Positions 1 to 5,936 of a stretch of DNA of 15,161 nt are shown piece after piece. The notes beneath the pieces are model-generated. The model was not told the origin of the DNA. It saw nothing but the letters and a program-made list of their open reading frames with translations, and did not search any database. Source of the DNA: JABWBP01 sp964522165 (GTDB lineage Bacteria > Calditrichota > Calditrichia > RBG-13-44-9 > J075); the NCBI GenBank assembly GCA_964522165.1, contig CAZFVV010000125.1, positions 1-15,161 of the forward strand, in the 5' to 3' direction. The first letter of the stretch is position 1. The number at the start of each line of letters is the position of its first letter. The position numbers were made by a program, and so were the translations under genes.

Positions 1-81
1 GTTAGGGTGGGGAAGGGTGAGGTTAAGAGCGGCAAGATAACCATTTCTCAGCGCAAATTCTCATATGTCACGTGATAGTAC

Positions 82-134
82 AAGGTATAGGGGTATAAGG
101 TGTAGAGACTTGGTTTCCCTCCCCTTCCCCCATA
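82..134. repeat. Degenerate G-rich octamer-like array with inverted pyrimidine arm
   Basis: AAGGTATA, GGGGTATA and AGGTGTAG follow one another at 82-105. After a short spacer comes a C-rich stretch (117-138) whose reverse complement reads as G-rich blocks such as GGAGTATG and GGGGAAGG. This resembles, in weaker form, the 8-base constant-core arrays found in other gaps of this window, and the two arms could pair imperfectly. Bases 1-33 are also G-rich (GTTAGGGTGGGGAAGGG) and may be the tail of another array. No gene is seen in 1-220. Confidence 0.35.
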
Positions 135-174
135 CTCCAGGCTTAAAAAAGCCTTAGCTTTTAACTGTGCAAAG

Positions 175-180
175 TATAAT
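175..180 (+). promoter_or_regulatory. Candidate -10 box (TATAAT) upstream of hddC
   Basis: A perfect TATAAT lies 40 bases upstream of the hddC start, in an AT-rich stretch after the repeat region. No good TTGACA-like -35 is present at 16-18 bases upstream (the sequence there is roughly CCTTAG), so the promoter call rests on the -10 and its position. It would drive the heptose operon hddC-hddA-gmhA. Confidence 0.4.
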
Positions 181-220
181 ATTCAGGGAAGCAGCTTAAA
201 AATCATTTTAAGGGACTAAA

Positions 221-943
221 ATGCAAGCAGTGATTCTTGCCGGAGGACTCGGCACCCGTTTGAAAACGGTGATAAACGACCGGCCCAAACCCATGGCCCC
301 GGTGCTGGATAAACCGTTTTTGGAGTACCAGATCAATTATTTGAAGAAGTACGACGTTCGCGAGGTGGTTTTGTGCGTCGGCTACATGTGGGAAAAGATT
401 CGCGACCATTTCAAAGACGGCAAGGAGCGGGGCATCCGCATCCATTACGCCGTGGAAGAGACGCCCCTGGGAACCGGCGGGGCACTCAAAAATGCGGAAG
501 AGTTCATTCACCGCCCCTTTCTGATGCTCAACGGCGACTCCTTTTTCAACTTGAACATCAAGGATTTGCGGAATTTTCACGAGAAGGCTAAATCGGGGAG
601 AGAGCATTTCTTAGGAACCATCGCCTTGACCCGGGTGCCGGATCGCAGCCAGTACGGAACCGTGCTGTTGGGCGCCGGCGCGGCCATTGCCGCCTTCAAG
701 GAAAAATCCGCGGGAGAAAATGCTCCCGGTTTGATCAACGCCGGGATTTACCTGTTAGAGCCGGACATCTTTCTGCGCATTCCCCCGCGCCAGAAATTGT
801 CCCTGGAGCGGGAAATTTTTCCGCCGTTGCTGGAGAAGGGATTTTCCCTGGCCGGCTACCCGGCGGAGGGCTTTTTTGTGGATATCGGTACCCCGGAGGG
901 CTTTCACACCTTCAAACAATACGCAAAGGAGGAGCATCTATGA
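221..943 (+). CDS. hddC: D-glycero-D-manno-heptose 1-phosphate nucleotidyltransferase
   Basis: 240-residue cytoplasmic sugar-nucleotidyltransferase with the GT-A-like NTP transferase fold. The signature GGLGTRL is at residues 8-14, followed by RPKPMAP (21-27), GTGGAL (84-89), the metal/nucleotide-binding NGDS (104-107), INAGIYLLEPDIF and FFVDIGTPEGF near the C-terminus. The length suits the short HddC/RmlA-type enzymes without a C-terminal acyltransferase domain. The expected reaction is heptose 1-phosphate + NTP to NDP-heptose, the last step of the GDP-heptose pathway. GDP versus another nucleotide cannot be read from sequence; the call rests on linkage with hddA, gmhA and gmhB. The ATG start has AGGGA about 6 bases upstream. 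Its stop overlaps the hddA start by 4 bases (ATGA), so the two are translationally coupled. Alternative: a hexose-1-phosphate nucleotidyltransferase. Confidence 0.88.
   Translation: MQAVILAGGLGTRLKTVINDRPKPMAPVLDKPFLEYQINYLKKYDVREVVLCVGYMWEKIRDHFKDGKERGIRIHYAVEETPLGTGGALKNAEEFIHRPFLMLNGDSFFNLNIKDLRNFHEKAKSGREHFLGTIALTRVPDRSQYGTVLLGAGAAIAAFKEKSAGENAPGLINAGIYLLEPDIFLRIPPRQKLSLEREIFPPLLEKGFSLAGYPAEGFFVDIGTPEGFHTFKQYAKEEHL
925..932 (+). promoter_or_regulatory. Strong ribosome-binding site for hddA
   Basis: AAAGGAGG lies inside the end of hddC, 7 bases before the hddA ATG at 940. This near-perfect Shine-Dalgarno fixes the start and shows that this organism uses SD-led initiation. Confidence 0.8.
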
Positions 944-1956
944 TCATCAGGAGCAAGGTTCCCTTGCGCATCAGCTTCGGCGGGGGCGGCACGGACGTCT
1001 CTCCCTATAAGGACGAGAAGGGCGGGGTGGTGCTCAGCGCCACCATCGACAAGTACGCCTACGGCAGCCTGCGCACCAATGAAGAGCGCAAGCTGACGGT
1101 GCACTCCCTGGATTACGACATCGTCGCCAAATATCAGCTGGATGATGAGATCACCTACGACGGAGAACTGGACCTGGTGAAAGCGGTATGGAAGAATATG
1201 TGCCAGAGCTCGCAGCAGGGCTGCGATTTCTTTATTCACAGCGACGCTCCCCCGGGATCGGGGTTAGGCTCTTCTTCCACCATGGTGGTAGCGCTGATCG
1301 GTTTGGTGATGCACTGGCAAAAACTGCCCCTCACCAATTACGAGATCGCCGAGCTGGCCTACCAGATCGAGCGGGTGGAGTTGGCTATCAAGGGCGGGAT
1401 GCAGGACCAGTACGCCGCCACCTTCGGGGGGTTCAATTTCATCGAATTCGGGGCTGACAAGGTGATCGTAAACCCCCTGCGCATCGACCGCAATACCATC
1501 AACGAATTGGAATACCACCTGCTGCTCTGCTATACCGGCAGAACCCGCCTCTCCGCCAATATCATCGACACCCAGGTGAGCAACTACCAGAAGCGCGATG
1601 ACGATGTAATGGAAGCGATGGAGAAGATCAAAGAGAGCGCCATTCAACTGAAAAACGCCCTCTTGCAGAACCGCCTGAATGATTTCGGGGCGCTGCTGCA
1701 CGAGGCCTGGGTGCAGAAAAAACGCATGGCCAAACAAATCACCAATCCCCACATCGACGAGTTGTACGAAGTCGCCCGCAAACACGGGGCGTTGGGAGGC
1801 AAAATTTTAGGGGCCGGGGGCGGGGGCTACCTGCTGCTCTATTGCGAATTCGATAAAAAACACATCGTGGCCCGGGAAGTGGAAAAATTAGGCGGGCAGG
1901 TGGTCGGATTTACCTTTGAAACCCGCGGCTTACAAACCTGGAGAGCAAAATTATGA
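940..1956 (+). CDS. hddA: D-glycero-D-manno-heptose 7-phosphate kinase (GHMP family)
   Basis: 338-residue GHMP-superfamily sugar kinase. The N-terminal RISFGGGGTDVSPY motif (10-23) is typical of the HddA/fucokinase-like branch. The ATP-binding glycine-serine loop PPGSGLGSSSTM is at 104-115, and GGMQDQYAA (152-160) contains the probable catalytic region. The C-terminal GHMP motif GGKILGAGGGGYLLL is at 286-300. Expected reaction: phosphorylation of D-glycero-D-manno-heptose 7-phosphate at O-1 to the 1,7-bisphosphate, the substrate of GmhB. The gene overlaps hddC upstream and gmhA downstream, each by ATGA, as in known GDP-heptose operons. The alternative within the family is L-fucokinase or another sugar kinase, which the presence of gmhA and gmhB makes unlikely. 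Confidence 0.92.
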   Translation: MIIRSKVPLRISFGGGGTDVSPYKDEKGGVVLSATIDKYAYGSLRTNEERKLTVHSLDYDIVAKYQLDDEITYDGELDLVKAVWKNMCQSSQQGCDFFIHSDAPPGSGLGSSSTMVVALIGLVMHWQKLPLTNYEIAELAYQIERVELAIKGGMQDQYAATFGGFNFIEFGADKVIVNPLRIDRNTINELEYHLLLCYTGRTRLSANIIDTQVSNYQKRDDDVMEAMEKIKESAIQLKNALLQNRLNDFGALLHEAWVQKKRMAKQITNPHIDELYEVARKHGALGGKILGAGGGGYLLLYCEFDKKHIVAREVEKLGGQVVGFTFETRGLQTWRAKL

Positions 1957-2531
1957 TCGACCGGCATAAACAAATCATCGAAGAGATTCAAGCCAGCATT
2001 GCGGTGAAGCAGGCGGTAATGGAGCAGAATGTGGAAACCATCAACCGCATCATCGAGACCGCCCGGGAGAGTTTGCAAACCGGCCATAAACTGCTGCTGT
2101 TCGGGAACGGGGGCAGCGCCGCGGATTCCCAGCACATTGCCGCGGAGTTCGTCAGCCGCTTCGTGATGGAGCGCCAGGCCCTCCCGGCCATCGCCCTCAC
2201 CGTGGACACCTCCATCCTCACCGCCACCGGCAACGATTACCATTTCGACCGGGTGTTCGCCCGCCAGATAGAAGCGTTAGGGCAGGCGGGCGACGTGGCC
2301 TGGGGCATCAGCACCAGCGGGAATTCCCCCAACGTGCTGAAAGGCATGGAAGAAGCGCGGCGCAAGGGGTTGAAAACCATCGCTTTTACCGGGGAAACCG
2401 GCGGAAAATTGAAAGACGCGGTGGATATCTGCCTGATGGTTCCCTCCCGCAACACCGCGCGGATTCAGGAATCCCACATCATGGCCGCGCACATTATCTG
2501 CGGCGCGGTAGAAAGAGAATTGTGCGGATAA
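1953..2531 (+). CDS. gmhA: Sedoheptulose 7-phosphate isomerase (SIS domain)
   Basis: 192-residue SIS-domain protein, the same length as characterised GmhA. Visible motifs are FGNGGSAADSQHIAAEF (50-66), with H61 and E65, STSGNSPNVL (120-129), and the C-terminal IQESHIMAAH (171-180) with E173, H175 and H180. E65 and H180 match the acid/base pair reported for GmhA in E. coli. It converts sedoheptulose 7-phosphate from the pentose phosphate pathway to D-glycero-D-manno-heptose 7-phosphate, the entry step of the heptose pathway. The start overlaps the hddA stop by 4 bases, with GGAGA upstream. The alternative DiaA, a SIS paralogue, is disfavoured by the operon context and intact active-site residues. 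Confidence 0.92.
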   Translation: MIDRHKQIIEEIQASIAVKQAVMEQNVETINRIIETARESLQTGHKLLLFGNGGSAADSQHIAAEFVSRFVMERQALPAIALTVDTSILTATGNDYHFDRVFARQIEALGQAGDVAWGISTSGNSPNVLKGMEEARRKGLKTIAFTGETGGKLKDAVDICLMVPSRNTARIQESHIMAAHIICGAVERELCG

Positions 2532-2608
2532 ACGGGAAACGGATGACGGGCGGCGGGCAACGGGCGATGGGCGACGGGCGACGGGCGACGGGCGATGGAC
2601 GACGGGCA
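2532..2608. repeat. 7-bp tandem array, consensus ACGGGCG, about 11 units
   Basis: Directly after the gmhA stop, eleven contiguous 7-base units can be read: ACGGGAA, ACGGATG, ACGGGCG, GCGGGCA, ACGGGCG, ATGGGCG, ACGGGCG (three times), ATGGACG, ACGGGCA. The period is not a multiple of three and no conserved coding frame runs through it. It is one of several 7/8-base arrays in the gaps of this window. Confidence 0.85.
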
Positions 2609-2609
2609 A

Positions 2610-2686
2610 CCGTAGGGGCGAAGCATTCGGAAGAATCGCTGTGCCTTCTTATAGAAATATTTGCCCCGAATGCTTCGCCCCTACGG
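2610..2686. repeat. Perfect 21-bp inverted repeat with 35-base loop (MITE-like palindrome)
   Basis: The left arm 2610-2630 (CCGTAGGGGCGAAGC...) and right arm 2666-2686 (...GCTTCGCCCCTACGG) are perfect reverse complements over 21 bases. The 35-base centre holds a small AAGAA/TTCTT hairpin. The arm is unlike the flanking arrays and resembles a dispersed palindromic element. No transposase or clear target-site duplication is visible. A transcript would form a very stable stem between gmhA and gmhB. There is no U-tract after it. Confidence 0.85.
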
Positions 2687-2700
2687 ACCACGGATCCCAC

Positions 2701-2790
2701 CCCAACGGGTCCCGCCCCAACGGGTCCCGCCCCAACGGGTCCCGCCCCAACGGGTCCCGCCCCAACGGGTCCCGCCCCAACGGATCCCGC
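2701..2790. repeat. 15-bp tandem repeat CCCAACGGGTCCCGC, six copies
   Basis: Five identical copies (2701-2775) and a sixth with one change (GGG to GGA, 2776-2790) are contiguous. A degenerate copy matching about 10 of 15 bases precedes them (2686-2700), and another matching about 11 of 15, shifted by one base, follows (2792-2806). Because 15 is divisible by 3 and the unit holds no stop triplet, all six frames stay open and give spurious pentapeptide repeats (VPPQR, TGPAP, NGSRP). With the 7-bp array and palindrome it fills the gap between gmhA and gmhB, which contains no gene. Confidence 0.95.
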
Positions 2791-2855
2791 CCCCAACGTA
2801 CCGCGCCCGTACATACCCCGCGCAACAGGCAGGAAAAAAATTGAATAATTCCAAA

Positions 2856-3428
2856 ATGAAATACCAGGCCGTTTTTTTAGACCGCGACGGAACCGTCAAC
2901 GAAGAGATCAACTATCTCAACAAAGTGGAGCAGTTGAAGCTGATCGAAGGCGCCGCCGAGGGAATCCGGATGCTCCGCGAGGCGGGATACAAGGTGGTTA
3001 TTGTGACCAACCAGGCCGCCATCGCCCGGGGCTACCTGGCCGAGGCGGATTTGCCGCTGATCCACGCCGCGCTGGAGAACATGCTGGCGGAGCGCGGCGC
3101 GGCCCTGGATGCGATCTACTACTGCCCCCACCATCCCACCGCCGGGGTGGGCGCTTACAAAATCGATTGCGAGTGCCGCAAACCCAAACCGGGGATGCTG
3201 CGGAAGGCGGCGGCGGATCTTGACATCGATTTACAAGCTTCCTACGTGGTCGGCGATAAACTGAGCGACTTAGGCGCCGGGGAAGCCGTGGGATGCCGCA
3301 CCATCCTGGTGCGCAGCGGTTACGGGCGGGAAGTGGAGCAGGGGTTGGCGGAAAATGCCCGGCCTGATTTTATTGCGGATGATCTTGCCGGGGCGGCAAG
3401 GTGGATTTTAAGCCAGCGAAGGAATTAA
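2856..3428 (+). CDS. gmhB: D-glycero-D-manno-heptose 1,7-bisphosphate 7-phosphatase
   Basis: 190-residue HAD-superfamily phosphatase. The nucleophile motif FLDRDGTVNEE has D9 and D11. IVTNQAAIARG (49-59) is motif II, KPKPGM (109-114) supplies the conserved lysine, and VVGDKLSD (131-138) is the Mg-binding motif. The zinc-binding set C90, H92, C105, C107 is the GmhB hallmark. It removes the 7-phosphate, giving heptose 1-phosphate for HddC. An ATG at 2856 gives the usual length. An in-frame TTG at 2841 has the better Shine-Dalgarno (AGGAA, 2831-2835) and would add MNNSK; it is a real alternative. Longer starts (from 2661) would translate the 15-bp repeat array as a VPPQR repeat and are rejected. 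Confidence 0.92.
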   Translation: MKYQAVFLDRDGTVNEEINYLNKVEQLKLIEGAAEGIRMLREAGYKVVIVTNQAAIARGYLAEADLPLIHAALENMLAERGAALDAIYYCPHHPTAGVGAYKIDCECRKPKPGMLRKAAADLDIDLQASYVVGDKLSDLGAGEAVGCRTILVRSGYGREVEQGLAENARPDFIADDLAGAARWILSQRRN

Positions 3429-3432
3429 CGAA

Positions 3433-4509
3433 GTGGACAATTTGCTGAACATATTTTTGACCCGGAGACCTTCCGTTCCGTTGCATCTCTCGGTACTGTT
3501 GATACTCTTCGTGGCAAAGCTGATCTGGAAACTCTCCCTGCCTTTTCTCCTGATCATTGCCGGGATTTACTTGCTCTGTTACGCGGTGATCCTGGGGGTT
3601 TGCCGGGTGATCGGAAAGTCGCCCTGGGTGCAAAGCTACCACATTCCCCTGGCCTGGCTTCTGTCTGTCATGGTATTTTTTGGCGGCCTGTACCATTATG
3701 ACCGCGCCGGCTGGGCGTGGTATAAACTAACCGGTTTTGATACCACTCTGCCGGAGTTTTTCCCCGATGCCGCGGCCAATTTTCCCAACGCCGAATTCGT
3801 CAAACGCTACCCGATTTTTACCGTCGATCCGGGGGATTCCGCTCAACTGCTCCTGAAAGCGGGCGATTATGTGATCGAGAAAACCATCCTGGTGCCCCGG
3901 GGCGGCGTTCTGGTGATCGAGCCGGGAACAGTGTTACGCTTTACGGCGGGGCGCTCGCTCATTTCGCTGCGCCCGCTGTTTGCCCGGGGAACCGCGGATA
4001 AGCCGATTCTTTTCACGGCGAAAGATTCCTGGCGCAAGTGGGGCGTGGTCGGGGTGGTTCGAGCCGCCGGCCGCCCCGGTTCGCTCGAGGCGGAGAAATC
4101 GATATTCGAATATGTGACATTTGAACAGGGCCGCCAGGCGCGGGTAAATAATATTGATTTTTTCGCCGGGCTGTCGATTATTGAATCGGAAGTGGAAATC
4201 AGCCGCTGCCGCTTTCGGAATCTGTATGGAAAGGACGGTCTGAACGTGCGCTACGGAAAATCGCTGATCCAGGATAATATTTTCGAGAATGTGTATAAAG
4301 ACGGGATCGACCTGGATGGGGGAGAGGGGATCATTACCCGCAACCGCTTCATCAACTGCGGCGACGAAGGCATCGACCTGACCGAGAACTGGCATATCCG
4401 CGCCTTCGAGAACGAAATTTATGACTCCGGCGGCGGCCGGATCGCCGCGGAGCTAAACCTGGAGCAGCTAATTTCTGTGAATACCCTGGGACATTATAAA
4501 GGAGAATAG
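3433..4509 (+). CDS. Membrane-anchored right-handed parallel beta-helix protein
   Basis: 358 residues from a GTG start, with GAAGGA 9 bases upstream and a 4-base gap to gmhB. Three hydrophobic segments (about 17-33, 36-59 and 70-88) precede an extracytoplasmic-looking domain. Residues about 150-345 show short beta-strand repeats of the pectate-lyase-like/NosD type: GGVLVIEPGTVLRF (157-170), FEYVTFEQG, SRCRFRN, IQDNIFENVYKDGIDLDG and ITRNRFINCGDEGIDL. This fold is common in polysaccharide lyases, epimerases and glycan-binding proteins. The repeated DGIDLDG/EGIDLTEN turns could bind Ca2+ or sugar. No family-level catalytic assignment is possible. A role in modifying or trimming the locus polysaccharide outside the membrane is inferred from context. 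The stop codon TAG overlaps the edge of a perfect palindrome. Confidence 0.75.
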   Translation: MDNLLNIFLTRRPSVPLHLSVLLILFVAKLIWKLSLPFLLIIAGIYLLCYAVILGVCRVIGKSPWVQSYHIPLAWLLSVMVFFGGLYHYDRAGWAWYKLTGFDTTLPEFFPDAAANFPNAEFVKRYPIFTVDPGDSAQLLLKAGDYVIEKTILVPRGGVLVIEPGTVLRFTAGRSLISLRPLFARGTADKPILFTAKDSWRKWGVVGVVRAAGRPGSLEAEKSIFEYVTFEQGRQARVNNIDFFAGLSIIESEVEISRCRFRNLYGKDGLNVRYGKSLIQDNIFENVYKDGIDLDGGEGIITRNRFINCGDEGIDLTENWHIRAFENEIYDSGGGRIAAELNLEQLISVNTLGHYKGE

Positions 4510-4540
4510 ACCTCAAAGGTTTTAGAAACCTTTGAGGTCT
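4508..4540. terminator. Perfect 15-bp palindromic hairpin, possible transcription barrier or dispersed repeat
   Basis: Arms 4508-4522 (AGACCTCAAAGGTTT) and 4526-4540 are perfect complements around a TAG loop. The left arm begins inside the stop codon of the beta-helix gene. No T-run follows (the next bases are TCATTCC), so a classical intrinsic terminator is not shown. It could stabilise the mRNA 3' end, terminate bidirectionally, or be a dispersed REP-like palindrome. Confidence 0.6.
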
Positions 4541-4569
4541 TCATTCCAACAACTAAAGATTCAAAACCC

Positions 4570-5784
4570 ATGAAAATCCTCTACATTACCCCGGCCTTTC
4601 AGCACCCCCAGGTGCGCGGGCCGCACCGTTGCTATCATTTCATCCGGGAGCTGTCGCCCCGGCACGAGATCACCCTGCTCACCCTGAAGCGCTCGGAGAT
4701 TCCCCCCAAAGCGTTGCAGGAGGTGGCTGCTTACCTCAAAGAAATGCGCATCATCGACGCGGCCGGCAGCGGCGGTTCGATAGAGGGAGAGAACGGGGGG
4801 GCGCTGGGCGGCCTGGGGCGCAAACTCCAAAACGACGCCGGTTTTCGCGCCGCGCTGGCAGAGATGAAGCAGGTTTTCCGGGAAATGGTGCGGCAGAAAG
4901 AGTACGACCTGGTGTTGTTCCACGGCAAATCGGTATTTCCGGTGATCGAGGATTGGAAGGGGTTGCCCATCGTCATCGACTTCTGCGACGCCACTTCCAT
5001 GCGCTTCCGCGACCGCATGAAATTCGACGGTCTGCTCAAACGGGCGCTGCTGATTCGCCGCTACCGGGAATTCAAAAAGATCGAGAAAAAACTGATCGCC
5101 AAATCGCCCCACGTGGCCTTCATCTCCGCCCGCGACCGCGACGCCTCGGTAAAGGCCCTGAAAAACGGCTTTAAAATCATTCCCATCGGGGTGGACCTGG
5201 AGTTCTGGAAGCGCAAAACCCGCGCCCCGGGCAAAAAGACCATCATTTTCACCGGGGTGATGAACTACCGTCCCAATGAGGACGCGGCGCTTTATCTAAT
5301 CAAAGAAATCCTTCCCCGGGCGCTACCCGGGGCGCCGGATCTGGAGGTGTTGATCGTCGGGCGGGATCCCACCGCCGCGCTAAAACAGGCGGCCGCTAAA
5401 TACCCGAAAAACGTCGTTGTCACCGGGTTCGTGGAGGACGTGCGCAGCTATTTAGAACGCGCCGCCCTGTTCGTCGCCCCGATCCGCTACGGCTCCGGCA
5501 TTCAAAATAAGGTTTTAGAAGCGTTCGCCATGGAAGTTCCGGTGCTCTGCACCCCGGTAGTGGCGGAGGGCCTCCTGATCGACGACCAACGGCAGCCGCC
5601 GGTAAAGGTCGCGGAAGGCGCGGAAAAATTCGCCGCCGAGCTGGTGCGCCTGTTAGGCCAGCCGGAAGAGCTTGCCGGCCTGGCCCGGCAAGGCCGGGAG
5701 TACGTGGAGCAGCACTTCGTCTGGTCGCACAGCGCGGAATTATTGGAAAAAATGTGTTTGGAAGCGGTCGCGATAAGCCGTTGA
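4570..5784 (+). CDS. Glycosyltransferase, GT4 family (GT-B fold)
   Basis: 404-residue cytoplasmic, probably membrane-associated, retaining glycosyltransferase. The N-terminal half starts MKILYITPAF with a G17-P-H donor/acceptor-side loop. The C-terminal half has IPIGVDLEFW (204-213), IIFTGVMNYRPNEDA (225-239), LEVLIVGRDP (258-267), VVVTGFVEDV (282-291) and the donor-binding block FVAPIRYGSGIQNKVLEAFAM (301-321), followed by VPVLCTPVVAEGL. The GSGIQNKVLEA form resembles the sugar transferases associated with exosortase/PEP-CTERM EPS clusters (the TIGR03087 type), but no exosortase gene is in the window. Donor and acceptor are unknown; NDP-heptose from the upstream module is a candidate. The start has only weak Shine-Dalgarno complementarity. 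The gene follows the palindrome, so it may have its own transcription start. Confidence 0.88.
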   Translation: MKILYITPAFQHPQVRGPHRCYHFIRELSPRHEITLLTLKRSEIPPKALQEVAAYLKEMRIIDAAGSGGSIEGENGGALGGLGRKLQNDAGFRAALAEMKQVFREMVRQKEYDLVLFHGKSVFPVIEDWKGLPIVIDFCDATSMRFRDRMKFDGLLKRALLIRRYREFKKIEKKLIAKSPHVAFISARDRDASVKALKNGFKIIPIGVDLEFWKRKTRAPGKKTIIFTGVMNYRPNEDAALYLIKEILPRALPGAPDLEVLIVGRDPTAALKQAAAKYPKNVVVTGFVEDVRSYLERAALFVAPIRYGSGIQNKVLEAFAMEVPVLCTPVVAEGLLIDDQRQPPVKVAEGAEKFAAELVRLLGQPEELAGLARQGREYVEQHFVWSHSAELLEKMCLEAVAISR

Positions 5785-5801
5785 ACATTTGAATAGAAGG
5801 A

Positions 5802-5920
5802 ATGGGTGGATAGATACATTGCTAAATTGCTAAATGGTTGGATGGTTTTCCCGCCGTAGCCATTTAACCATCTAACCATATCAACCATCCGGCCATTTAA
5901 CCATGCAATTAACCATTTAG
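5802..5920. repeat. Octamer array, core ATGGTTnn, as two inverted arms
   Basis: Left arm 5802-5849 reads in 8-base phase: ATGGGTGG, ATAGATAC, ATTGCTAA (twice), ATGGTTGG, ATGGTTTT. Right arm 5860-5920 is the inverse type: CCATTTAA, CCATCTAA, CCATATCAA, CCATCCGG, CCATTTAA, CCATGCAATTAA, CCATTTAG. Bases 5831-5847 pair with 5883-5899 at 15 of 17 positions. The spacer contains CCCGCCG. This fills the gap before the membrane protein gene. Confidence 0.8.
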
Positions 5921-5936
5921 AAACGAGGAACAAACC

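Noticed and set aside
68..75. TCACGTGA palindrome as an operator
   Set aside because: An 8-base palindrome is expected by chance at this scale, it lies 100 bases upstream of the -10 box, and no regulator gene is nearby.
1264..1785. Long antisense reading frame opposite hddA, and similar frames opposite other genes
   Set aside because: They lie entirely within convincing conserved genes and show no recognisable domain; they are by-products of GC-rich codon use.
2701..2790. CRISPR-like direct repeats
   Set aside because: The units are 15 bases and contiguous with no spacers, and no cas gene is present.
2494..2814. Repeat-rich frames on both strands (TGPAP, NGSRP, WGGTR, GAGPV repeats)
   Set aside because: All come from the same stop-free 15-bp unit; no homology-like sequence or ribosome site supports any of them.
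2661..2855. N-terminal extension of GmhB with a VPPQR pentapeptide repeat
   Set aside because: It is the 15-bp DNA repeat read in one of six open frames. GmhB starts naturally at MKYQAVFLDRD and a Shine-Dalgarno lies after the repeat, not before it.
4508..4545. Classical rho-independent terminator
   Set aside because: The stem is excellent but no run of T follows, so only a weak terminator/repeat call is given.
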